A DNA stretch of 64,000 nt from Leptolyngbya sp. FACHB-8 (GCF_014695575.1 NZ_JACJOO010000012.1:62001-126000); one strand, 5' to 3'. Numbered from the stretch's first letter, positions 55,134 to 63,506 are shown. Numbers and translations: made by a program. Notes: generated from the letters alone by a model not told the origin.

Positions 55134-56795
55134 ATGAATAAGCCTGTCATTCTCGCTGTTGATGATGATCCTGAAGTGTTGCAGGCGATCGCCCGTGACC
55201 TGCGCCGTCAATATGCTGAGCAGTTCCGCATTATCCGCGCTGATTCTGGAAAAGCCGGATTGGATGCGTTGCAGGAGTTGAAACTGCGAAACGATACGGT
55301 TGCCCTGTTTCTAGTAGACCAACGCATGCCCCAAATGACAGGGGTGGAGTTTTTGGAGCAGGCGAGTGTGTTATTCCCGGAGGGCAAGCGGGTGCTGCTG
55401 ACGGCCTACGCCGATACCGAGGCAGCCATCCGTGCTATCAACGTGGCCCGTCTTGACTATTACTTGCTGAAACCCTGGGACCCACCTGATGAGCGGCTGT
55501 ACCCCGTTCTGGATGATTTGTTGGATGATTGGCGAGCGAACTTCCACCCTGAGTTTCAGGGAATTCGGGTCGTAGGCGATCGCTGGTCTCCCGACTCACA
55601 CCGGATCAAAGACTTCTTAACCCGCAACCAAATCCCCTACCGCTGGCTTGACATTGAGCGGCATCCAGAGGCCAAAACGTTGCTGGACTATGCCAGGGTT
55701 GAGGGGCCCTGTCTACCCCTGGTGCTGTACTCCGATGGCTCCCACATGACGCGCCCCAAAAATCTGGACATTGCCGAAAGGATTGGCCTCCAGACTCAGG
55801 CGACCAAACCTTTCTACGACCTGGTGATCATTGGCGGCGGCCCCGGTGGTTTAGCGGCGGCGGTCTATGGGGCCTCAGAGGGGCTAAAAACGGTGATGAT
55901 TGAGCGGGAAGCTCCTGGCGGTCAGGCGGGCACCAGTTCCCGGATTGAGAATTACCTGGGCTTTCCCGTTGGGTTGAGTGGGGGCGACCTGGCGCGGCGA
56001 GCGGTCACTCAGGCTCGTCGCTTTGGGGTAGAAATCTTAACGCCCCAGGAGGCGAAGAATCTGCGGATTGAGAATGATTACCGGATGATCACGCTGCAAT
56101 CTGGGGCGGAGCTGAGTTGTCATGCGGTAATTCTGGCCCTGGGGGTGTCGTGGCGACGGTTAGCCATTCCGGGCATTGACCAGTTTACCGGAGCAGGGGT
56201 TTACTACGGTGCAGCTCAGACAGAAGCCCTGGAATGTGCCGATGAAGATGTTTATATCGTCGGTGGGGCGAACTCGGCGGGGCAGGCGGCTATGTACTTC
56301 TCGCGATACGCCCGCAAAGTGGTCATGCTGGTGCGGGGCGATTCCCTGACCAAGAGCATGTCGCAGTATCTAATTGACCAGATCGAAGCGACTGAAAATA
56401 TTGAGGTATGGACGTTTTCCAGTGTGATTGAGGTCAAGGGCAACGGCAACCTGGAAGCGTTGGTGATTGAAAACTCAAAAACAGGAGAGGTTCAAACTTT
56501 GCCGACCCGCTATCTGTTTATCTTCATTGGGGCGGTTCCCAATACCGAGTGGCTGGATGGTGTCGTACAGCGGGACGACAGAGGATTCATTCTAACCGGC
56601 CCCGATTTGACGAAGGAAGGGGAATACCCTAGAGGTTGGTCCTATGAGCGATCGCCCTATCTACTCGAAACCAATATCCCCGGCATTTTTGCGGTTGGGG
56701 ATGTGCGCTACGGCTCCATTAAACGGGTAGCTTCGGGGGTTGGGGAAGGCAGTATTTGTGTGCAGTTCGTCCACCGTTATTTGAGCAACCTTTAA
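55134..56795 (+). CDS. Receiver fused to glutaredoxin-like and thioredoxin-reductase-like domains, no redox cysteines
   Basis: 553 residues. Receiver (about 4-135) with Asp62 (LVDQRMPQMTG) and Lys (LLKPWD). Next, a glutaredoxin-like fold (about 140-215) where the redox pair reads Ser152-Pro-Asp-Ser155. Then an FAD/NAD(P) domain (about 225-550) with IIGGGPGGLAAA and VGGANSAGQAA. In the thioredoxin-reductase position of CATC the sequence has Gly359 and Gln362, so no disulfide can form. It keeps both nucleotide sites and may act as an NADPH- or flavin-dependent sensor or oxidase under phosphorylation control. The cNMP-binding kinase starts 2 nt after its stop, a pairing that suggests kinase and receiver partners. 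Confidence 0.9.
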   Translation: MNKPVILAVDDDPEVLQAIARDLRRQYAEQFRIIRADSGKAGLDALQELKLRNDTVALFLVDQRMPQMTGVEFLEQASVLFPEGKRVLLTAYADTEAAIRAINVARLDYYLLKPWDPPDERLYPVLDDLLDDWRANFHPEFQGIRVVGDRWSPDSHRIKDFLTRNQIPYRWLDIERHPEAKTLLDYARVEGPCLPLVLYSDGSHMTRPKNLDIAERIGLQTQATKPFYDLVIIGGGPGGLAAAVYGASEGLKTVMIEREAPGGQAGTSSRIENYLGFPVGLSGGDLARRAVTQARRFGVEILTPQEAKNLRIENDYRMITLQSGAELSCHAVILALGVSWRRLAIPGIDQFTGAGVYYGAAQTEALECADEDVYIVGGANSAGQAAMYFSRYARKVVMLVRGDSLTKSMSQYLIDQIEATENIEVWTFSSVIEVKGNGNLEALVIENSKTGEVQTLPTRYLFIFIGAVPNTEWLDGVVQRDDRGFILTGPDLTKEGEYPRGWSYERSPYLLETNIPGIFAVGDVRYGSIKRVASGVGEGSICVQFVHRYLSNL

Positions 56796-56797
56796 TT

Positions 56798-58207
56798 ATG
56801 GGCAACACACTGTGTATTGATGACGTGTTGACGTTGGAACCGTTCCAGCAGTTGCCGCGCGAGCAGTTGGAGTGGGCGTGCGATCGCGCCACTAAACTTG
56901 ATCTGCCTCCCAAAACTCTGTTGGTCAAGGAAGGCACGCCTTCGGATGGCTTCTACATTCTGGTTTGTGGTCGTATCAACATCACCCGCCTCAGCGAGGG
57001 AATTGAGATGCCGGTGGGGCAGCACGAAGCTCCCGCCTTTTTTGGCGAAATTACTATCCTGACGGAGGAGACTGTACCTGTCACCATGCGCACGGTTACG
57101 GAGTGCCACCTGTACCAGATTCCCTGTGGTGACTTTCTCACCCTGCTGCATAATTGCCGGGGCTTTGAGCGCAGTATTTTTCGGGTCATGGAACGACGGG
57201 TGCGGGGCCTAGAATCTTTTCTGCGGGGACGGGAAAAGATGGCAGCCCTGGGTACGCTCTCTGCCGGGTTGGCCCATGAATTAAATAACCCGGCTGCGGC
57301 CCTGGTACGAGCGCTGCGAGATGTCGTCCCTGCCCTGCGTGAGCTGGAACAGATGAGCATGATCTACGGCCAGCGCAACGTAGATCCGGAGCATACTAAG
57401 GAATGGCATCAAGTCCGTGATCATGGCTATGAGATGCTGCTGAGTGGCTCAGCAGATGCCATGACGTTGAGCGATCGCGAGGATGCCCTGCTGGACTGGA
57501 TGGAAGAGTATGGAGTCAAAGGTGCTTGGAAGCTAGCCGAACCTCTCGCCAGTGCAGGCATAGAGGTTGCAACCCTGGAGCGATTGGTCGATCGTTGGCG
57601 CAATGACCCTACCGAGTTGCGCGATCAGGGCATCCGTTGGCTGGCCCTCTCCTTTGATGTGATGGCCATGATCAGAAATGGCCTGCGGGGAGCAGAGCGC
57701 ATTTCAGCCCTGGTGCATTCCATGAAATCCTACTCCCATCTAGATCAGGGTGCCAAGCAATTGATTGACATCCACGAGGGACTGGAAGATACACTTCAGC
57801 TTTTTTCCTTCAAGCTGAAGCACGGGATTACAGTGAAGCGGCAATACGATCGCAACCTTCCCAAAATTTGTGCCTATGGCAGTGAATTGAATCAGGTGTG
57901 GACAAACTTGATTGATAATGCGATCGCGGCTATGGACGAAAAAGGAACGCTGGAAATCAAGACCTGTTGTGATGGTCGCTACCTTCGCACAGAGGTTATC
58001 GATTCGGGTACGGGCATCCCTGATGAAATCCAATCCCGTATCTTTGAACCTTTTTTCACAACTAAGGAGATGGGAAAAGGCTCAGGTTTAGGCCTGGATG
58101 CGGTGCGGCGTATTGTCGAAAACCGCCACCGGGGAGTGGTTTCGGTAACATCAAAACCGGGCTGCACGCGATTTGTCGTGTGTCTGCCACTTCCTGAGAA
58201 GGTATAG
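56798..58207 (+). CDS. Cyclic-nucleotide-binding-domain histidine kinase
   Basis: 469 residues. An N-terminal cNMP-binding domain (about 15-135; GFYILVCGRINITR, APAFFGEITILTEE) leads to a HisKA-like region with His160 (AGLAHELNNPAAALVRALRD) and HATPase_c (NLIDNAIAAMDEKG, DSGTGIPDE, GSGLGLD). The AHELNNP box is that of NtrB/ZraS-type kinases. The frame is open 42 nt further upstream, but ATG 56798 lies 2 nt after the previous stop and gives the natural start. The linked receiver-reductase is the likely phosphorylation target. Confidence 0.9.
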   Translation: MGNTLCIDDVLTLEPFQQLPREQLEWACDRATKLDLPPKTLLVKEGTPSDGFYILVCGRINITRLSEGIEMPVGQHEAPAFFGEITILTEETVPVTMRTVTECHLYQIPCGDFLTLLHNCRGFERSIFRVMERRVRGLESFLRGREKMAALGTLSAGLAHELNNPAAALVRALRDVVPALRELEQMSMIYGQRNVDPEHTKEWHQVRDHGYEMLLSGSADAMTLSDREDALLDWMEEYGVKGAWKLAEPLASAGIEVATLERLVDRWRNDPTELRDQGIRWLALSFDVMAMIRNGLRGAERISALVHSMKSYSHLDQGAKQLIDIHEGLEDTLQLFSFKLKHGITVKRQYDRNLPKICAYGSELNQVWTNLIDNAIAAMDEKGTLEIKTCCDGRYLRTEVIDSGTGIPDEIQSRIFEPFFTTKEMGKGSGLGLDAVRRIVENRHRGVVSVTSKPGCTRFVVCLPLPEKV

Positions 58208-58236
58208 TCTGGCGCTAATACTTCACCCAACCCATG

Positions 58237-58343
58237 TTAGGAGATTTCTGAGAAACAATATCCCCATTATTTGGAAAAAAGGCGCGGCGAAGCCGCGCCT
58301 TTTTTCCAAATAATGGGGAAGCTCTTATCTGGAAATCTCCTTA
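58237..58343. repeat. Family 2 hairpin element, 107 bp, inverted copy B
   Basis: Perfect 27-bp stem (58262-58288 and 58292-58318) with loop GAA. The flanks match copy A (27234-27340) in reverse complement with about one mismatch. It lies between convergent genes and likely terminates both. Confidence 0.92.
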
Positions 58344-58379
58344 GAAGGTGAGAGTGAGGTAACCCTCACCTTCACGGAT

Positions 58380-59192
58380 CTACCCATTCCCCACCTCAAA
58401 CCCTGCAGCTTGTGCCGAGAGCCGATCAATCAACCCCGGTACGAACAACCGGGCCCAGGGAATGAGTTTTCCTTTCAGCGTCATAATATGGTCTCGTTTG
58501 CGGTGCTCCATAGCTTGTAGAATTTGGCGCACACATTCATCAACGGACATATTCCCTTTGCTTTCATCTCGGGGGCTTTGTCCGAGGGGTTGCCCATCGC
58601 CCCCAAAGGCGCGTTGGCGAATGTCGGTTGCGACAAATCCTGGCGATACCACCAGCACGTCTACTCCGGTCCCTTGCAATTCGATGCGGAGGGTATCAAA
58701 AAAGCCTTGCATGGCGTGCTTGCTGGCGACATATCCGGTGCGAAACGGAATGCCTGTTTTGCCACAGATAGAGGAGATTCCTACCACGATCCCCTGGCTA
58801 GCCTTCAGGTAAGGAAGTGCGTAATGAGTGCAGTACACAGCGCCTAGGTAGTTCACCTGCATAACACGCTCGAAAACCGTCAAGTCAGTCACCTCTTCAA
58901 AGAGGCTCAGCATGGAGATACCCGCATTGTTGACCAACCCGTCAATCTGACCGAAGGTGGCGATCGCCTCCGCCATCAACCGCTGACACTCCTCTGGCTG
59001 TGACACATCGGTAGGAATGGCGATCGCCTTTGCCCCTTGTCGCACACAAGCGGCTAACACATCTTCCAGGGCTTCCTGGGTACGGGCTGCTAGCACCAGA
59101 TTGGCGCCTTGCTGAGCCAGGGAGATAGCGAGCGATCGCCCAATTCCCATGGAGGCTCCAGTAATCACAAGAGTTTTGTTGGCAAAGCTCAT
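58380..59192 (-). CDS. Short-chain dehydrogenase/reductase
   Basis: 270 residues, classical SDR fold. Cofactor loop TGASMGIG (11-18), NNAG (88-91), catalytic Ser140/141, Tyr154 and Lys158 (GYVASKHA). The C-terminal segment (KLIPWARLFVPGLIDRL) is hydrophobic and could associate with the membrane. The substrate is unknown. A methyltransferase gene lies 70 bp upstream on the same strand, so the two may form an operon. Confidence 0.93.
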   Translation of the reverse strand: MSFANKTLVITGASMGIGRSLAISLAQQGANLVLAARTQEALEDVLAACVRQGAKAIAIPTDVSQPEECQRLMAEAIATFGQIDGLVNNAGISMLSLFEEVTDLTVFERVMQVNYLGAVYCTHYALPYLKASQGIVVGISSICGKTGIPFRTGYVASKHAMQGFFDTLRIELQGTGVDVLVVSPGFVATDIRQRAFGGDGQPLGQSPRDESKGNMSVDECVRQILQAMEHRKRDHIMTLKGKLIPWARLFVPGLIDRLSAQAAGFEVGNG

Positions 59193-59262
59193 GGTTTTCT
59201 CCCCGAGGTATTGTGGGTTGGAGGGGAATCATGTGCCCCTTCAGCCCACAATACCAGCAGTT

Positions 59263-60243
59263 TTAGACCGGAGCCTGCGCCAGGATGGTCCGGTGGCGTG
59301 GATCACTGGGGACGGTGGTGAGGTAATTGAAGCCGATGGACTGGAGAGCAGCCTCAATGTCAAAGGTGTAGTAGTCGTCAGACCAGGGTTCTGTACTTTT
59401 CATCAAGGTGAACAGCACGGGAGGAAGGTTCTGGATAACCGGGGATTTGGGGTTGTTGTCGACGATCGCCAGGTGGCCACCCGGGCGAAGGAGACGCAGG
59501 GCTTCGGTGAAGATGGCGATCGCAGGCTGACGGGGCAGCTCATGGGCGACAAATTGCAGCGTGATTAGATCAAAGGACTGGTCGGGAAGCCCCGTTGCGG
59601 CGGCATCGCCATGAATCCATTCGGCGATCTCTCCCTGGGTGTCACGATGGCGGGCAACGGTCAACATGTAGGGAGACAGATCCAACCCCACAGTGCGAAC
59701 GGGGTTCTCTTGACGGTTCTGGTAAAACCGATGCAGGGCCAGGGTTGAAATCCCCACAGAACAACCGATATCCAGCACATCCTGTACAGGGGATGTTATG
59801 TACTCGGCCAGGACATGATGAAAACTACTGCGGAGGCGATCCTGCGCGTCTTGCCAGGTTAAAGGCTCGTCCTTCCAGACCCGCAAGCCCATAGCATAGG
59901 TGGCAGACTCGGCCTCGAAGGCAGCATCCCAGCACAGGTTGCCCTGATCGTAAGCGTGGAAGGGAGCCTGATAATAATCGGGATAGCGCACGTCTGGATT
60001 GGTGAGCTGAGTTATGTTCTGCTGAATACCCGATGTGGCTAATTCATCGTAATGTTTGCGCCAGAGAACTCCATTTTTCTCAGCAGTTTTAATTAATACT
60101 TGCCGAGCCTGCTGCTTCATCAGCGCATAAATTGGCTTGGTTTGAATGAGCAAATTAACGCAGCGTGAGAGGAAATCATCTCCTGCCCAGGCAGGTTTAC
60201 TCTGGAGACTCATACCATGGCATCCTGTCAGAACGGTATTCAT
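59263..60243 (-). CDS. Class I SAM-dependent methyltransferase
   Basis: 326 residues. A helical N-terminal domain (1-145) precedes the methyltransferase fold, with motif I VLDIGCSVGIST, an acidic residue after strand 2 (VGLDLSPYML), motif DAAATGLPDQSFDLITL, and LRLLRPGGHLAIVD. ATG at 60213 (MSLQSKPAW) is a plausible alternative start. Small-molecule methylation is likely from the architecture; the substrate is unknown. Confidence 0.9.
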   Translation of the reverse strand: MNTVLTGCHGMSLQSKPAWAGDDFLSRCVNLLIQTKPIYALMKQQARQVLIKTAEKNGVLWRKHYDELATSGIQQNITQLTNPDVRYPDYYQAPFHAYDQGNLCWDAAFEAESATYAMGLRVWKDEPLTWQDAQDRLRSSFHHVLAEYITSPVQDVLDIGCSVGISTLALHRFYQNRQENPVRTVGLDLSPYMLTVARHRDTQGEIAEWIHGDAAATGLPDQSFDLITLQFVAHELPRQPAIAIFTEALRLLRPGGHLAIVDNNPKSPVIQNLPPVLFTLMKSTEPWSDDYYTFDIEAALQSIGFNYLTTVPSDPRHRTILAQAPV

Positions 60244-60309
60244 TGTAATACTGCTTGGTGAGCGACACTGATTGAACTATGGAAGAAACGAGTGTGTTCA
60301 GTACCAACG

Positions 60310-60358
60310 CATTCTTGTTGTGTGTGGTGTGCTTCGCATACCACACACAACAAGAATG
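60310..60358. repeat. 23-bp hairpin in a divergent promoter region
   Basis: Arms 60310-60332 and 60336-60358 with loop TTC and one G-T wobble. It lies between the starts of two divergent methyltransferase genes, where a terminator is not expected. Confidence 0.85.
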
Positions 60359-60366
60359 AACTAAAT

Positions 60367-60468
60367 AACCTGAGTGCGGGTTAAGGATGTTTTCGAGTGC
60401 CGCGCAGCGCGCGGCACTCGAAAACATCCATCTTAGCGAGCGCTTTAGCTTATCCCGAGTTGAGGTTA
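60367..60468. repeat. Family 5 hairpin element, copy B
   Basis: Perfect 21-bp stem (60385-60405 and 60409-60429), loop AGC, sharing TTTTCGAGTGCCGC with copy A. One compensated pair change relative to copy A (GGGTG/CACCC to GGATG/CATCC). The right flank is rearranged by about 25 bp before the common end GAGGTTAA. Confidence 0.85.
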
Positions 60469-60565
60469 AATAAATTGGATTTGCGTAAGTTCTCTGTGTT
60501 TCTAAAAGTTTGGCAATATGAGGTAGCTCATAGCTTCCTTTGAGTGGATTTGACAAAGTAAAGGT

Positions 60566-61366
60566 ATGCACTCCACCGAAGGTCAAGCCATGACACACAC
60601 CCACATCAACTTCCAAACGGCACCGGGCCACCAGGTTATGGCTGCTGCAGGTAAGAAAATTCTACGACCCGGAGGACGGGCAGCCACCGAGCAGTTGTTT
60701 CAGTGGGCTGGATTTCAGCCAGGAGAAACCGTACTGGAGCTAGCGTCGAGTTTTGGGTATAGCGCGATCGCCCTTGCCCAACGCTATGGTGTGCGCGTTG
60801 TCGGCGTAGAACGCGATCCGGAAAGCGTTGCCCGTGCCCGTGCCAACATCAAAGCTGCTGGACTAGAGGGCCAGGTCGAGGTAATTGAAGGCAATATCTT
60901 TAACCTGGAACACATTCCTGGGCAGTTTGATTATGTGTTGGCAGAAGCGATTTTAACGATGCAATCGCAACCCGGCAAAGCCAAAATTCTGCAAGGTATT
61001 TGCGATCGCCTCAAGCCTGGGGGACATTTTCTTTCCCATGAAATGCAAGTGCAGGGGCGGGAAGATGAAATTCGCAAAGCATTGGCTGAAACGATTCGGA
61101 CCAACGCCACCCCCCTTTCAGAAACGAATTGGATGGAAGCTTACGAAACGGCGGGTCTACACGTCGTTCAACACAAAGCTGGACCTATGGGATTGCTGGA
61201 CCCGGCGCAAATCGTTCGGGATGAAGGCTGGGCTGATACTGTGAAATTTTTCTGGAATGCTTTGACGCAAAAAACAATTCGCGATCGCCTCTTAGCCATG
61301 CGAAATGTTTTCAAACAATATCAACAAGAATTGGGATACATCGTACTATACGCAGAACGTCACTAG
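60566..61366 (+). CDS. Class I SAM-dependent methyltransferase
   Basis: 266 residues (258 from ATG 60590, which starts MTHTHINF). Motif I is VLELASSFGYSAIALA, with VVGVERDPESVARA and FDYVLAEAILTM. The later LKPGGHFLSHEMQ is typical of small-molecule methyltransferases. It is only distantly related to the methyltransferase on the other strand. The cupin gene follows with its AGGAG overlapping this stop codon, so the two are one operon. Confidence 0.9.
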   Translation: MHSTEGQAMTHTHINFQTAPGHQVMAAAGKKILRPGGRAATEQLFQWAGFQPGETVLELASSFGYSAIALAQRYGVRVVGVERDPESVARARANIKAAGLEGQVEVIEGNIFNLEHIPGQFDYVLAEAILTMQSQPGKAKILQGICDRLKPGGHFLSHEMQVQGREDEIRKALAETIRTNATPLSETNWMEAYETAGLHVVQHKAGPMGLLDPAQIVRDEGWADTVKFFWNALTQKTIRDRLLAMRNVFKQYQQELGYIVLYAERH

Positions 61367-61376
61367 GAGCCACATA

Positions 61377-61712
61377 ATGATGACACTTCTAAATGCTCCC
61401 GAATCATTTAGCGATCAACTTCAAGATAAAATCCAATACGCTGAAACAGGAATTGTCAGCAAAGTTTTGCTTAAGCTTCCGCACTGTCAATACACCTTAT
61501 TTTGTCTAGCAGCGGGTACAGATATTGCAGAACATACATCAACACAAAATGCTGTTGTGCAGGTACTAGAGGGCAATGGTATTTTGACGCTAGAGGGAGA
61601 AGATATTACCCTGGAACCTGGTGTCTTCGTTTTCATGTCTGCCAATGCACCTCATGCCCTGAAAGCATCTGAAAACTTAGCATTTCTACTAACCCTGTCT
61701 GAGCCCAGATAA
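61377..61712 (+). CDS. Small cupin-domain protein
   Basis: About 111 residues from the first of two adjacent ATGs (61377, 61380), with AGGAG 7 nt upstream. The frame is open upstream but that part overlaps the methyltransferase. One cupin barrel: IAEHTSTQNAVVQVLEGNGILTLEGE and PGVFVFMSANAPHAL give His, Glu and His candidates for metal binding. It probably binds a small molecule or metal. Association with a convergent Crp/Fnr regulator and a methyltransferase suggests a shared stress pathway, which is inference. Confidence 0.88.
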   Translation: MMTLLNAPESFSDQLQDKIQYAETGIVSKVLLKLPHCQYTLFCLAAGTDIAEHTSTQNAVVQVLEGNGILTLEGEDITLEPGVFVFMSANAPHALKASENLAFLLTLSEPR

Positions 61713-61756
61713 ATCAAGCTCCTATTGGATGTTGTGACAACGCCAATAAAACAACC

Positions 61757-61813
61757 GGTCATTCTTATCGTGAAAGTGACGGCAAAGCCGTCACTTTCAC
61801 GATAAGAATGACC
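61757..61813. terminator. Perfect 27-bp hairpin, probable bidirectional terminator
   Basis: Arms 61757-61783 and 61787-61813 with loop AAA. It lies between the convergent cupin and Crp/Fnr genes, and its last base is the first base of the Crp/Fnr stop codon complement. Confidence 0.85.
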
Positions 61814-62529
61814 TAAGACTGCGGCATCGCTAATCCTCGACCTCCTGCGATCGCATCTAACCCATCCCAATCCAAAATCGTAATAGTGCCACCCCGGCTA
61901 TAAGCTGCAACGGATTGAAGCTGCTTAAACAAGCGCACGCATTCCTCGTAAGTGATACCCACACTACGGGCAATTTCGTAATAAGACAGGTGCCTCTGCA
62001 AGCGAATGCCCTGCTTCACCTCTTCCGCACCTTGCTCTCTAGCATAGGATTGAATCAAACGCGCGACCCGTACGATCGCCCGTTCTGACACCAGCCCATG
62101 CACCATCTCATGCAACTGCTGAAGGCGCTGATTAAACACTGCCATCATATTCAATGCAATTTCGGGATTGGATTGAATGGCTGCCAGCAACGCCTCCCGA
62201 TCTACGGTGAGTATCTGCACATCACTTTCCGCCGTTACCGTTGCAGGAGCAGTCCCATCTCCAAAAAGTGCTGGAGCCGCAAATATCTCTCCCTTTGAGA
62301 GGGTACGCAGAATGGTTTCCTTCCCATTGCTTGCCGTTTTGGAAATCCGTAATAGCCCATCCAACAGGGCATAGAGTCGGGCAGGCAGGCGATCGCCCTC
62401 ATGGGACACAATTTCCCCAGCTTGATAAAGCTGTACATGACTATGGGGTTGTAGATGGGCTAACTGCTCCGGTTGCAGCCGAGCGAAGACCGAAACGGAT
62501 ACCAATTGCTCAGGAGTTGCCTGCTTCAT
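61813..62529 (-). CDS. Crp/Fnr-family transcriptional regulator
   Basis: 238 residues. An N-terminal cNMP-type beta-barrel (about 10-125; ILRTLSKGEIFAAPALFGDG), a dimer helix (about 125-160) and a C-terminal winged helix (about 160-225). The recognition helix (ITYEECVRLFKQLQ) differs from NtcA and from Fnr, and no iron-sulfur cysteines are present. The effector is unknown. A candidate NtcA box lies 112 bp upstream of its start and could act in both directions. Confidence 0.9.
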   Translation of the reverse strand: MKQATPEQLVSVSVFARLQPEQLAHLQPHSHVQLYQAGEIVSHEGDRLPARLYALLDGLLRISKTASNGKETILRTLSKGEIFAAPALFGDGTAPATVTAESDVQILTVDREALLAAIQSNPEIALNMMAVFNQRLQQLHEMVHGLVSERAIVRVARLIQSYAREQGAEEVKQGIRLQRHLSYYEIARSVGITYEECVRLFKQLQSVAAYSRGGTITILDWDGLDAIAGGRGLAMPQS

Positions 62530-62640
62530 GAAGACCCAAGAAAACGGCTGTCATCTCCTTCGATGCTACCGTAAGGGCTTTTCTGCAGGATGAATATCTC
62601 CTTTCAGTACAGAAAACATTATGGAAGTCATTTAGAATCT

Positions 62641-62686
62641 GTATCAAAAAATACCATTTTCTTGCTTTGTCAGAGAATTATAACAT
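62641..62686 (+). promoter_or_regulatory. Candidate NtcA-activated promoter upstream of the HPP transporter
   Basis: GTA-N8-TAC at 62641-62654, 24 nt before a TATAAC -10-like hexamer at 62679-62684 (TAACAT at 62681 also fits TAN3T). This is the layout of NtcA-activated promoters. The gene downstream belongs to a family with nitrite-transporting members, which fits nitrogen control. By chance such a 6-base palindrome is expected many times in 64 kb, so spacing and gene identity are what make it notable. Confidence 0.5.
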
Positions 62687-62725
62687 TGTTTAATAGAAGA
62701 GCTCCCAAGCCGCGTATTAGCTGGA

Positions 62726-63319
62726 ATGAGACGAGTATCTTTCTTAAGAGCCTATAAAGGTCAAGCCCGTGAGCACCGAAGATATCGGGGCTCCGACGAA
62801 ACTCTAAGCCGGCCCATAGCTGCTGTAGGCATAAAACGTCCCAAACGGGCGATCGCCTCCCATAACTACGCACAAATCTTCTTTTCGTTCATTGGCAGTT
62901 TTTTAGGGATTGGGGCTCTGGCATACCTAACCGCTCAGAGCGGATATCCATTAATTGCGGCTCCTTTTGGAGCAACGGCCGTGTTGGTGTTTGGGGTGCC
63001 AGATAGCCCATTAGCGCAACCTCGCAATGTGGTGTGTGGGAACTTCATTGGAGCCCTCACCTGTGCGACCTTGGTGCATTTTTTGGGTCATGATCCCTGG
63101 GTGATGGCGTTAGCGGTTGCCACGGCAATTAAATTGATGCAACTAACTCACACAGTTCATCCGCCGGCAGGGGCAGTTGCTTTGTTGGGTGTCATGAATA
63201 ATGTCTCGTGGGATTTCGTGCTGATGCCTGTGCTACTGGGATCGGTACTCATTGTCAGTTGCACAGTTCTTTTCAATAATTTGGTCCCCGATCGCCCGTA
63301 TCCCCAGAAGTGGTTCTGA
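62726..63319 (+). CDS. HPP-family membrane protein, candidate nitrite transporter
   Basis: 197 residues. After a basic N-terminus (1-45) come about four transmembrane helices with the signature THTVHPPAGAVAL and PFGATAVLVFG. HPP-family proteins in cyanobacteria and chloroplasts include nitrite transporters, so nitrite is the leading substrate, not proven here. The upstream NtcA-like box supports a nitrogen role. Confidence 0.88.
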   Translation: MRRVSFLRAYKGQAREHRRYRGSDETLSRPIAAVGIKRPKRAIASHNYAQIFFSFIGSFLGIGALAYLTAQSGYPLIAAPFGATAVLVFGVPDSPLAQPRNVVCGNFIGALTCATLVHFLGHDPWVMALAVATAIKLMQLTHTVHPPAGAVALLGVMNNVSWDFVLMPVLLGSVLIVSCTVLFNNLVPDRPYPQKWF

Positions 63320-63418
63320 GTGTGCGTTTGAAAAGCCAGTTCCAAGATGTGCATTTTTCTGTAGGAAGTACAGGAAAGAACAACTTTTGAAAAACGCTCT
63401 GATATAGTGAATTCAATC

Positions 63419-63471
63419 ATCGATAAAACTCAACCCTCATCTCCTTGAGATGGGGGTTGAGTTTTATCGAT
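63419..63471. terminator. 25-bp hairpin with one mismatch after the HPP gene
   Basis: Arms 63419-63443 and 63447-63471, ATCGATAAAACTC at the outer end, loop CTT. It lies 100 bp after the HPP stop and 36 bp before the next gene, so it may separate the two transcripts. Confidence 0.75.
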
Positions 63472-63506
63472 AGAATCATGCACTGTGAGAGTTTCCTGAA
63501 GGGGCA

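Noticed and set aside
61813-62529. Crp/Fnr gene as ntcA
   Set aside because: Length and recognition helix differ from NtcA; the effector-domain motifs of NtcA are absent.
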